From the NCBI GenBank assembly GCA_009911185.1, contig QXWW01000007.1:1-64000 (forward strand): a stretch of DNA of 64,000 nucleotides. The letters run 5' to 3'. Both the position numbers and the translations under genes were made by a program. A model generated the notes under the pieces. The model saw only the letters and a program-made list of their open reading frames with translations. It was not told the DNA's origin and made no database searches. This DNA comes from Lachnospiraceae bacterium (GTDB taxonomy: Bacteria; Bacillota; Clostridia; Lachnospirales; Lachnospiraceae). Positions 17,859 through 24,838 of the stretch are shown here, piece after piece (positions within the stretch are counted from its first letter, which is position 1; every line of letters begins with the position of its first letter).

Positions 17859-18794
17859 TCATTTTTTCTTCAAAACCTCATCGGCAATATAAATTGGACG
17901 GTTCTTTACCTGCTGATAGATTCTTGAAATATACTCGCCGATAATTCCAATGGTAAACAGCAAAATCCCGCTGAAAAATGTAATAATCAATGCAAGCTGC
18001 GTAAATCCATCTACATTAATATGGTAAGTAAGCTTGCGAATCAAGGTAATAAAAAAATAAATTACCGAAAATACAGTAGAAATACCGCCAATCACCGTTG
18101 CAATATGCAGCGGCGCGGTAGAGAATGCAATAATACCGCTGATTGCATACTTAAACAGCTTGAATGTACTCCATTTGCTCTCTCCTGCATTGCGCGCATC
18201 TGCCTCGTATTCCATATATTCCACCTGGAATCCCACCCAACTGAAGATACCTTTGGAAAATCTATGGTACTCCGGCATTAAGCGTATGGCGTCCCCGACC
18301 TTCGATTTAAAAAAACGAAAATCAGACGCACCGCTCTTAAATTCAATTTCGGCGACTTCGTTAATTAATTTGTAAAAAGCCAGCTTGCAGGCGCTCATAA
18401 TTCTTCCTTCCCGCCTTTGCTTCTGAAAAGCGCACACGCAGTCGCAGTGTGGATGTTCCAATAAATGCCTGTACATTTTCAGGGCGACTTCCGGCCGCTG
18501 CTGCAAATCCGCATCAATAGTACATATATAACTGCCTTCTGCATGTTGCAGTCCGGCGTAAATCGCCGATTCCTTTCCAAAATTCCTGGAAAAATTAACA
18601 ACTGTGATCGCGCTGTCCGGGTTATTCTCAAATAAGTTTTTCAGCGCCTGTCTGGTGGAATCGCGGCTGCCGTCATTTACAAACACATATTGATACGAAG
18701 CGTCCACAGACTGAAAAACCTTTTCCGTCTCTTTAAAAAACAATTCAACATTATCTTCCTCATTATAACACGGTACAATCAATGATATATCCAT
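17859..18794 (-). CDS. Polyprenyl-phosphate glycosyltransferase (GtrB/DPM1-like)
   Basis: This 311-aa GT2 protein has the donor-binding IDADLQQRPEVALKMY near residue 93 and VNDGSRD near 40, followed by two C-terminal membrane helices (about 232-255 and 268-290) and a short basic tail. This is the layout of GtrB/YfdH and ArnC-type enzymes, which move a sugar from a nucleotide donor to undecaprenyl phosphate. A GtrA-type flippase starts divergently 272 bases away, and GtrA and GtrB normally work together: GtrB makes the lipid-linked sugar, GtrA flips it, and a GT-C enzyme uses it outside. Possible GT-C partners lie at 25673, 29116 and 34840. The start follows AAGGAGAAGAGA. Confidence 0.9.
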   Translation of the reverse strand: MDISLIVPCYNEEDNVELFFKETEKVFQSVDASYQYVFVNDGSRDSTRQALKNLFENNPDSAITVVNFSRNFGKESAIYAGLQHAEGSYICTIDADLQQRPEVALKMYRHLLEHPHCDCVCAFQKQRREGRIMSACKLAFYKLINEVAEIEFKSGASDFRFFKSKVGDAIRLMPEYHRFSKGIFSWVGFQVEYMEYEADARNAGESKWSTFKLFKYAISGIIAFSTAPLHIATVIGGISTVFSVIYFFITLIRKLTYHINVDGFTQLALIITFFSGILLFTIGIIGEYISRIYQQVKNRPIYIADEVLKKK

Positions 18795-18918
18795 TCTCTT
18801 CTCCTTGTATCCTGCAGCGTATTGCCTTCCTGATCATTATTTCTCAGGTTTCTTCCACGGGTCTTGTACTAAGGACTCTTCCCGCTTCGCGGGCCTCTCC
18901 TCACGGCATAGTATATCA
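18795..18918 (-). promoter_or_regulatory. Extended -10 promoter and structured leader of the GtrB-like gene
   Basis: TGATATACT at 18918-18910 (minus strand) is an extended -10. A transcript starting near 18903 would have a leader of about 108 nt. It contains a tight GC hairpin (CCCGC-GAA-GCGGG, about 18879-18891) and a second one near 18831-18850 (CCTGA...TCAGG, 10-nt loop) before the RBS. Such a leader could hold a riboswitch, attenuator or antiterminator. I do not recognise a known class. Confidence 0.5.
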
Positions 18919-19031
18919 CACTTTTTTATTTTATTATATTATTTTCGACATCTTTGATGTTCAAAAGTAAATACCCGTCGTTTTATTTTTCTTCTAAGCT
19001 AAAAACAAAACCCCTATTTTTTCCATGAGCC

Positions 19032-19059
19032 TTGCAAAAATTCTGAAATATATTATAAT
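19032..19059 (+). promoter_or_regulatory. Promoter of gtrA-like gene, probably giving a leaderless mRNA
   Basis: TTGCAA at 19032-19037 and TATAAT at 19054-19059 are separated by 16 bases. The ATG at 19067 is 8 bases after the end of the -10 box, which is where transcription would begin. No Shine-Dalgarno is present before this ATG. Confidence 0.65.
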
Positions 19060-19066
19060 TACATTT

Positions 19067-19540
19067 ATGAAAAATTTATTAACACCACAGAAAAAAGAAA
19101 TTATTTTATATATCATCTTTGGAATATTAACCACACTGGTTAGCTGGGGCACATATGCCCTGCTTGTCAACCTGTGTTCTCTTTCGGTCCTGAGTTCCAA
19201 TACCCTGAGCTGGATCTGCGGAGTTTGCTTCGCTTTCGTCACAAATAAAATATGGGTTTTTGAGTCGCATTCCTGGAAATTGCAAACGATATGCAAGGAG
19301 GGAACCACTTTTGTATCATCAAGAATTATCACTGGTATACTTGAGATCTTCGCCGTCCCCTTATTGTCACTCGCCGGGTTCGATAATATGTTCTTTGAAA
19401 TTGCCGGAAAAATAGGCTTTTCTATGAAATTATTCTACACGGAAGGAATCTATTCCAAGGCGGCCTTTGCCGTTATTGTAATTATCTTAAATTACATTTT
19501 TTCTAAGATTCTTGTTTTTAAAAACAAAAACAGCCAATAA
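19067..19540 (+). CDS. GtrA-family membrane protein (lipid-linked sugar flippase)
   Basis: The 157-aa product has four hydrophobic segments (about residues 10-30, 38-60, 85-108, 125-150) and the family pattern YIIFGILTTLVSWGTYALL near the start, with NKIWVFES between helices 2 and 3. GtrA proteins are thought to flip undecaprenyl-phosphate sugars to the outer face of the membrane. The gene is divergent from the GtrB-like gene at 17859. I chose the ATG at 19067 rather than the in-frame one at 19025, because a TTGCAA-16-TATAAT promoter lies between the two ATGs and its start site would coincide with 19067. Translation would then be leaderless. It is one of only three real plus-strand genes here. 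Confidence 0.85.
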   Translation: MKNLLTPQKKEIILYIIFGILTTLVSWGTYALLVNLCSLSVLSSNTLSWICGVCFAFVTNKIWVFESHSWKLQTICKEGTTFVSSRIITGILEIFAVPLLSLAGFDNMFFEIAGKIGFSMKLFYTEGIYSKAAFAVIVIILNYIFSKILVFKNKNSQ

Positions 19541-19554
19541 TTCTGTATAAATAT

Positions 19555-19645
19555 CAGGGCGTATCTGAAAACTCTTTTCCCCGGTCTGCACACCCTATAT
19601 GGGGGGATACACATTCCTTGGAAGACAGCTTTCAGAAACGCCCTG
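19555..19645. repeat. 91-bp element with 16-bp inverted ends (MITE-like or hairpin)
   Basis: CAGGGCGTATCTGAAA at 19555-19570 is the reverse complement, with one mismatch, of 19630-19645. The 59-base interior has no reading frame of note. The GGGCGT...CTGAAA ends look like terminal repeats of a small transposon remnant, but no target duplication is evident. The structure follows the gtrA-like stop codon and may also act as a 3' hairpin. The rest of 19646-19836 shows nothing I can name. Confidence 0.45.
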
Positions 19646-19836
19646 GTTCTTTCAATGGAAATAAAACTCTTCCATATCCGTCAGAAATCATTTCCGTCCA
19701 TAAGAGACGGCCTGATTCCACACTGCAAATCTCTTATTTATTTGGGACAATACATGTGAAATATTTTGAAGACATTAACTGAGGAACCCTTTGCGCGATC
19801 ATAACGCATCTGTGAAAAAAGGAGACGGAAAAGCCT

Positions 19837-20886
19837 TTATTTTTTTCTTATTACCTTCCCGATTCCCCTTGCAATTGTCTCCCGGTAAAGCACTGAAATG
19901 ACCAGCGTGCACAAAAAACAAACCGCAACATAAAGATATTTTTGTATGCTTCCCGCATCCTCCGGCAGCATGTAGGGCTGCAAGATCAGCATCGGCAGCC
20001 TTTGCAAAATATACAGCGGAAAGAGATTTCTGCCCAGCCACTGCAGAGGTTTACTGTCGATTACCAGGCGCATCGTAAACGTCACAATCGCCGCCACAAA
20101 ACAAAATATCCATATTTGGTACACGATAAGACTATCGTGCCGGAAAAAATAAGTGGCTAGATATCCAATTCCCAACATGGATAAACAAAACAGCCAGGTT
20201 TGAAAGCTTTCATTGATAAAATCCTCTATTTTTTTACGGTACAAAGAAAACAGAATCCCCCAGGAATAACATAGTACGGTGTCATAATAATAGTACGGCC
20301 TTCCTAATTTGCGCATCACAACCATAAAAAGAAGAGACATAAGGAAAACAGCGTTCGCGGCTTTGGTTCTATTCTTTTTAAAAACCCGGAATGCAATAAA
20401 CGTAAACAGATACAGCCACAATATGCTAAAAATATACCAGTTACTATTGCCAATTGTCTCCCAGCCCGCGAAGGTTAATACCATCCTTTTTATATCGTAA
20501 TTTACACCAGTAAATATTCTGTACAGCCAAAAAAGAAGAATCGCAGCATCAAACTGCAGCAAAACCTGTAAAAATCTCTGTACGGGAATCCCCTTAACAT
20601 ATTCCTCCCCTTTCTTTTTTACAGATTCCATAACGCCGTATCCAGAATAAAATAGAAACATAACCACGATACACTGTCCCAGTTTTCTTAAGAACAGATA
20701 CGGGGCGTCAAAAACAGGATGTGTAAACTTCGTGTACGTCCAGATATGAGAGAAAAAAACCAGACACAAGAAAAAACCTTTGATACTATTCGTCATTTCA
20801 ATCGACATATAATGGCGGTCCGTCCCCTCTGCTTTTCTTATTCCTGCCACCGTAAGCAAAACCAATATTCCTACAAAAATAATCAT
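19837..20886 (-). CDS. Acyltransferase-3 family membrane protein
   Basis: The protein (349 aa from this start) has about ten membrane helices and the N-terminal acyltransferase-3 layout, MTNSIKGFFLCLVFFSHIW, where the His at about residue 50 matches the family's conserved His. Members add acetyl or other acyl groups to surface sugars (OafA, OatA N-domain, NodX). There is no extra C-terminal SGNH domain. The frame can be read from a TTG at 20904, but the ATG at 20886 has GGAG and GGGGA upstream and is the better start. It stands alone: its own extended -10 promoter lies at 20965, and the next gene is on the other strand. The sugar acceptor is unknown. Confidence 0.8.
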   Translation of the reverse strand: MIIFVGILVLLTVAGIRKAEGTDRHYMSIEMTNSIKGFFLCLVFFSHIWTYTKFTHPVFDAPYLFLRKLGQCIVVMFLFYSGYGVMESVKKKGEEYVKGIPVQRFLQVLLQFDAAILLFWLYRIFTGVNYDIKRMVLTFAGWETIGNSNWYIFSILWLYLFTFIAFRVFKKNRTKAANAVFLMSLLFMVVMRKLGRPYYYYDTVLCYSWGILFSLYRKKIEDFINESFQTWLFCLSMLGIGYLATYFFRHDSLIVYQIWIFCFVAAIVTFTMRLVIDSKPLQWLGRNLFPLYILQRLPMLILQPYMLPEDAGSIQKYLYVAVCFLCTLVISVLYRETIARGIGKVIRKK

Positions 20887-20964
20887 TTCCCCAGATATCT
20901 CCAATCCATTTATTATTTATGACTTTTGTAACTGTTGATTTATTAAAACTATTATTTGCTAAAC

Positions 20965-21005
20965 AGTATAACATATTATCATTATTTTTCTATATGAATC
21001 CGGCA
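20965..21005 (-). promoter_or_regulatory. Extended -10 promoter of the acyltransferase-3 gene
   Basis: TGTTATACT at 20973-20965 (minus strand) is preceded by TAGAAAAATAATGATAATA. This matches the promoter at 17746 in 29 of 33 positions. Both also have CCTGAAATRT at the same distance (32 bases from its first base to TAGAAA), which suggests a shared regulator or a duplicated promoter. Confidence 0.6.
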
Positions 21006-21060
21006 ATATCTTGTACATTTCAGGAGAATCCCGCATTTCGCGGCAGCGTCAGATACCTTA

Positions 21061-21111
21061 AAACAAAAGAATATTTTACAGGTTTTGTGATTTCATGCAA
21101 CAAAGCCCTGT
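21061..21111 (-). terminator. Probable terminator after the nucleotidyltransferase remnant
   Basis: On the minus strand ACAGGGCTTTGT (from 21111) pairs imperfectly with ACAAAACCTGT (to 21078), and the T-rich run TATTCTTTTGTTTT follows at 21074-21061. It lies 39 bases after the stop codon at 21150. Confidence 0.5.
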
Positions 21112-21149
21112 CCTTTGAATACATTTATGATATAAAATCAAATTTTCCC

Positions 21150-21885
21150 TTAATTATTTAAAAATTCTTCAAGTTTTTCTGGTGTTCCAAGCACATACAC
21201 ACGTTCTGGGGAAATATCGGATATATATATTTCTCCGCCTTTGGATAATAAGTAATCGTAGAGTGGAGCCACGTATTTCTCGCCATTTACAAGCTCCTGC
21301 GCTTTGCCATAATACTGTTGGTAAAGTTCTTTGTAGAGCTTACAGCACTTGAAATAATATGCCCCTAACGTGCAGTAATCGGAAATCCTCTGCTTTTCCT
21401 TAATCTCCGCCACCCTGCCGTCATCGCCCAGCCTGACGAAACTCCAGTGATCCCCTGGGGCCTGAAAACATGGAATGAATCCATCTCTTTTTAATTGTGC
21501 ACTGTTCATCTCACCCGCCTCCACATACGTATCAATGTTGTATATCAAAAGCGCATGTTCCGGCTCCCAATACTTCTCTGCCAGCGCTGCCGTGGAAGCC
21601 TGCCCGTCCGTAAGAGCATCAGAGCAGCATAATATGATACTTCGGCAACTCCATCTTCTCACACTGCTGCCGGATAAATGCCTCTACATCAACGGCATCA
21701 TCCTTAAGGGCAATAAAAATATACTGGCTCACTTTATCACGGTAACCTTCCAGACTCATCATAGACCATTCAAAAAGCGTCCTCCCTTTGGCTCCTATCA
21801 TATATTTAGGCACGCGATATCCTTTTTCCCTGAATCTTGACCCTAAACCACCCATAGTAATTACAACATCTATCTGCTTTTCCAT
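21150..21885 (-). pseudogene. Sugar nucleotidyltransferase, frameshifted
   Basis: The first 88 codons (21885 to 21619) encode the start of a nucleotidyltransferase, with VVITMGGLGSRFREKGYRVPKYMI carrying the G-x-G-x-R...PK donor-binding pattern, and end at a TGA. The rest of the domain, DALTDGQASTAALAEKYWEPEHALLIYN to the C-terminus, continues in another frame from about 21640 to 21150. The shift lies between ELPKYHI and DALTDG (about 21618-21640) and equals one extra base. Such enzymes make activated sugars or polyol-phosphates. The adjacent HAD gene is a natural partner, as HAD-nucleotidyltransferase pairs are common in capsule loci. The RBS is GGAGATATAACTTT. A sequencing error is possible; otherwise the gene is broken. 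Confidence 0.82.
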
Positions 21886-21889
21886 AAAG

Positions 21890-22303
21890 TTATATCTCCA
21901 TTTTATTATTTTGTAAACATCTTGAATCTGCGCATATTTTCTCCAGTTCTTCCAGTGAATATTTTAAAAACTCATCTGGCCGCACTGTTCTGTCATCTAT
22001 ATAGAACCCCTTATGCCCCGGCCATATTTTGCCATAAACAATTTCATCATAAGGAATCTTCCATTTGTCAAGCCATATCGAAAGCTCAGCAGCCGTATGC
22101 TTATTGATCAGCCCAATATTACCCTGATAAAAGATCATATTCCTTGACGTATACAAAATGATTTTGGCTCCATGTTCTTTGTAATATGTAAGTTTTTGAA
22201 CCATATCCGGAAACGGTACGAGATCTGCATACTTTTCATTTTTTCCCTTAATCGCACAAATTGTACCGTCAATATCAAATACAAATGAATAAGCCTTAAA
22301 CAT
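21890..22303 (-). CDS. HAD-family phosphatase of capsule-locus type
   Basis: The 137-aa product has the HAD motif I FVFDIDGTI near residue 8, motif II ILYTSRNM near 55, and a late IDDRTVRPDEF acidic motif. Small HAD enzymes of this type remove phosphate from sugar phosphates and often sit beside a nucleotidyltransferase in polysaccharide loci, as here. The ATG at 22303 has AAGGAG ten bases upstream. The in-frame TTG at 22312 is too close to that site. The stop is 5 bases before the broken nucleotidyltransferase gene. The gene itself looks intact, but its partner is frameshifted, so the pathway may no longer run. Confidence 0.82.
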   Translation of the reverse strand: MFKAYSFVFDIDGTICAIKGKNEKYADLVPFPDMVQKLTYYKEHGAKIILYTSRNMIFYQGNIGLINKHTAAELSIWLDKWKIPYDEIVYGKIWPGHKGFYIDDRTVRPDEFLKYSLEELEKICADSRCLQNNKMEI

Positions 22304-22475
22304 ATTCTTCAATCTCCTTCAGTATGTTTTTTGCATTTAATAGAAATACAAAACACCAGCAAAACACCAGCAAAAACAGATATAATACTTTTGCAGCAGC
22401 CATCCACCCGGTGATACGATCATATGTAAAAAACAATCTGTCAAACTGGAATATTGTTGTTATCAGCCATTGCAC
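22296..22475 (-). pseudogene. Short membrane-protein fragment upstream of the HAD gene
   Basis: A 59-codon frame runs from GTG at 22475 to TAA at 22298-22296, overlapping the HAD start. It reads like the C-terminus of a membrane protein: a polar stretch (DRLFFTYDRITGWM), one strong hydrophobic helix (VLYLFLLVFCWCFVFLLNA) and an acidic tail (NILKEIEEYV). An in-frame TAG lies just upstream. The HAD ribosome binding site is inside its last codons, which is typical of a coupled gene pair. I read it as the 3' scrap of a lost transmembrane gene; a small single-helix protein is the alternative. Confidence 0.45.
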
Positions 22476-22522
22476 TGAGGCAATCTAAAGCGGAATTTTG
22501 TTCTCTTTTATTGTGTTCATTT

Positions 22523-23151
22523 CTACCTTCTGGTTGACTGAATAAATGTCTTATCTCCATCTGTCAAACGGTAAAGCGGAATATCCTCCGCGTGAGTGTC
22601 GTATACGACAGAATCAATAAAGGTATCTTGTACATTATCCATTGTAACAATATTGAATCCTCTGTTATTTACAGCGTATGCAATATGATCTATATACACC
22701 TCTGCCACATTCCCTGACGACCAGGTGGCGCTCTTGAGATAGAGGTAATGATTATTCAAATATTGTCCATGCGAAATCATTTCATCTCCACCCACATTCT
22801 GATAAACCACTTTGCCTGACGTCCAAATACCAATGAAACTATGATATTCCTGATCCCTCAAAATATCTGCCTGATCAAATCCCAAAGATTTTAAGCCGTC
22901 AATGATATCCTCCGTAATGCAAAACCCGTGAACATCCCTTACTGCAATCAAAACGGTACAATCTTCCAACCTGCGGATTTCATTAAGATAAACGGCCATA
23001 TCCATATTTCCAAGTTGAATATCACTTTTCATTAGCTGCTTTCCATAATCAAGATCAATTTCATGGACTGCATTTGCAGCGCTTAATATCGTTGCTGCAA
23101 TAAGAAACGCCGCAAATATCAGCTCAAGCCATGCTTTTTTTTAAATTCCAT
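22523..23151 (-). pseudogene. Secreted ILEI/PANDER-domain protein with frameshift at an A8 tract
   Basis: From ATG at 23032 the frame encodes a domain resembling the FAM3/ILEI (PANDER) fold: LEDCTVLIAVRDVHG with IDGLKSLGF, then FIGIWTSGKVVY, and a second part RGFNIVTMDN...IDSVVYDTHAED. Upstream the same frame gives a signal-type helix (AWLELIFAAFLIAATILSAANA) that ends at a TAA inside an A8 tract (23142-23135). In another frame an ATG at 23151, with GGGAG upstream, reads MEFKKK into the same tract. One added A, or a -1 shift on A-AAA-AAG, would join them into about 209 residues. The gene is therefore broken by one base, phase-variable, or frameshifted in expression. In animals this fold occurs in secreted FAM3 proteins and the POMGNT1 stem; its bacterial role is not established. 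Confidence 0.68.
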
Positions 23152-23340
23152 TTTCCTGTTCTCCCACCGCTTTATTCAAGAGTTCGCACAAATTCCCGAT
23201 AAAGCAAAAAGTATACTTTTCTGCTCTTTTCACAGATCGCCGGAGAATGGTTTACACAGCTTTTTTTCCGTGCGCGTGTGTATACTTTTTCATTTATAAA
23301 AGGTATTTTGATACTTTAACATAGCGAGGAATTTCCTAAT

Positions 23341-23392
23341 AAAAACACAAAAATAATGCCGGAATTTCTGATTCCTCTTAGAAATTCCGACA
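23341..23392 (-). terminator. Rho-independent terminator of the recombinase gene
   Basis: On the minus strand TCGGAATTTCT (23391-23381) and AGAAATTCCGG (23370-23360) form an 11-bp stem with a 10-nt loop, followed by CATTATTTTTGTGTTTTT. It begins 9 bases after the restored stop codon at 23401, which supports 23401 as the original gene end. Confidence 0.8.
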
Positions 23393-23400
23393 TGAAACAG

Positions 23401-24112
23401 TTACCCTTTATTATCTTCCTGCGTACACTGGTGATATGTTTTCGCTCTGTATTTAAAGCTGGACACCGGCATCTGACATTTTTCTGCCGCCTGCACGGCA
23501 GATAGTTCCCCTTCTTTCCACTTCTGGCAAATATTATAAAAGATTCGCGGGCAGTGGTTTGGGAGGACGCCCCCTTTTTACTCCGCGGGCTTTCGCAGCC
23601 GCGATCCCCTCTGCCTGTCTTTGGTGTATCAAATTAAATTCATTGGCTGAACAATAGCTGAGTAACGCTAAAATTAAATCGCTAATGAATGTCCCCAACA
23701 GATTCTTCTCCCTTCTGGTATCAAGAATCGGCATATCAATGACCACAATGTCCGCCTGTTTCTGTTTTGTAATACTCCTCCATTGATCGCTCAAATCCTG
23801 ATAACCTCTTCCCAGACGGTCTATGGATTTTATGAAAAGTACCGTATTACTATCGATTTTCTTTAACATTTTCTTGTACTGCGGACGGTTAAAATCCTTA
23901 CCCGTCAGTTTATCAATATAAATATTTTTCTCCGGTACGCCCATTTCCTTAAGTGCAAGAATCTGGCGGTCCTCATTTTGGCGGGACGTTGAAACGCGGG
24001 CATACTCTATAAGCTTTGGCGTTATCATATTATTTTGTATATCATCTTCCTCCGATAGTAAAATTGACGGATTTTTGTTCTCAAAAACCGTCGTCCGCAT
24101 AAATTCTACCAT
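23401..24112 (-). pseudogene. Serine recombinase (resolvase/invertase) with C-terminal HTH out of frame
   Basis: The catalytic domain is intact: YARVSTSRQNEDRQ with the nucleophilic Ser near residue 38, then DKLTGKDFNRPQYKKML and FIKSIDRLGRGYQDL. The frame stops at 23534, just after the GRPPK segment that normally leads into the DNA-binding domain. That domain is present in another frame (23540 to 23401): FYNICQKWKEGELSAVQAAEKCQMPVSSF..., a typical resolvase helix-turn-helix. One extra base near 23543 (AATCTTTTAT) explains it. A recombinase of this type could have inverted or resolved DNA in this locus; as read, the protein would lack its HTH. A terminator follows at 23341. No RBS is obvious before the ATG at 24112 or the one at 24100. 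Confidence 0.82.
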
Positions 24113-24166
24113 AAAGATGGATACAAAAAAATACTGATATGACTATAAAAATCTCCCTCTGCACTC

Positions 24167-24496
24167 TTAAAGCGATACCGCCACGGCTCCTAAGATAATC
24201 AGACATACGCCAAACACTTTTTTCTTTGTAATTTTTTCACTTAAGATACAGTAAGACAGTATCATAGTCCAGACGTACGTAAACGACGTCAAAGGCAGTA
24301 CTACGGAATAATCCAGATATTTTAAAACAATAATATTCAAAACGGCTGATATAAAATATAAAAATCCGCCGATATAAAAATTAATATTTTTCAGTATGCC
24401 TGTGATTGTCCCGGAATCCGAAGCCTTTTTCAGAAACAAAGAAGCAATGGAACCCAAAAAAGTCATTGCCAAAAGCAGCAGCCAATAAACGGTCAT
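24167..24496 (-). CDS. Small DMT/EamA-type transporter subunit (ArnF-size), second of pair
   Basis: The 109-aa protein has four membrane helices (about 2-20, 33-55, 60-80, 88-107) and the DMT pattern ILSYCILSEKITKKKVFGVCLIILGAVAV at its end. Full EamA transporters have ten helices; single four-helix proteins of this size act in pairs, such as ArnE/ArnF, which flip aminoarabinosyl-phosphoundecaprenol. It overlaps the preceding four-helix gene by 4 bases, and a polyprenyl-type GT2 lies just before that. This context supports a two-subunit flippase for a lipid-linked sugar rather than a drug exporter of the SMR family. It is the last gene of the 34558-24167 operon. Confidence 0.75.
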   Translation of the reverse strand: MTVYWLLLLAMTFLGSIASLFLKKASDSGTITGILKNINFYIGGFLYFISAVLNIIVLKYLDYSVVLPLTSFTYVWTMILSYCILSEKITKKKVFGVCLIILGAVAVSL

Positions 24497-24834
24497 TCCC
24501 GGTCACCTCCCGCAATGAAAACCACGCCTAAAATGATAACCAGCACGCCCGCACATTTTAAAAGCGTTATTTCTTCTTTCAAAACGACAGCCGCCAAAAG
24601 AATGCTCAGCACATAATTCAGGCTGAGCATCGGCTGAAGAACGGACAATTTTCCGTAGCGGTACGCAAGGATCATGATGACAGCACCCACGCCGTACAGA
24701 CAAAATCCCAGCAACAGCACCAGAATCCCCTGCTCCGCCGACAGTTTCCAGAGCAATTGTCCAATACAGACACAGATCGAAGATATCAGCATCAACAAAA
24801 TCCCTTTTTTATTTTTTTGAAATGATTCTACCAT
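24493..24834 (-). CDS. Small DMT/EamA-type transporter subunit (ArnE-size), first of pair
   Basis: The 113-aa product has four membrane helices and ends in VVLKEEITLLKCAGVLVIILGVVFIAGGDRE, the same repeat pattern as its partner downstream. The pair together gives eight helices. The frame is open from a TTG at 24870, but that lies inside the GT2 gene. The ATG at 24834, 5 bases after the GT2 stop, is the likely start even though its Shine-Dalgarno is weak (AGAGAAAG further up), so translation may depend on coupling to the GT2 gene. Likely role: moving a polyprenyl-phosphate sugar, made by the GT2 next to it, across the membrane for the GT-C enzymes of this operon. Confidence 0.74.
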   Translation of the reverse strand: MVESFQKNKKGILLMLISSICVCIGQLLWKLSAEQGILVLLLGFCLYGVGAVIMILAYRYGKLSVLQPMLSLNYVLSILLAAVVLKEEITLLKCAGVLVIILGVVFIAGGDRE

Positions 24835-24838
24835 ACCG

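Noticed and set aside
18795-18903. GtrB leader as a c-di-GMP or c-di-AMP riboswitch
   Set aside because: I could not find the conserved core sequences of those classes in it, so only an unnamed structured leader is claimed.
19025-19066. Upstream ATG at 19025 as start of the gtrA-like gene
   Set aside because: No RBS, and the promoter -35/-10 boxes lie downstream of this ATG, so the transcript would not include it.
22351-22373. AAAACACCAGC tandem pair
   Set aside because: Two 11-base units only, inside the membrane-protein scrap; too short to call a repeat array or binding site.
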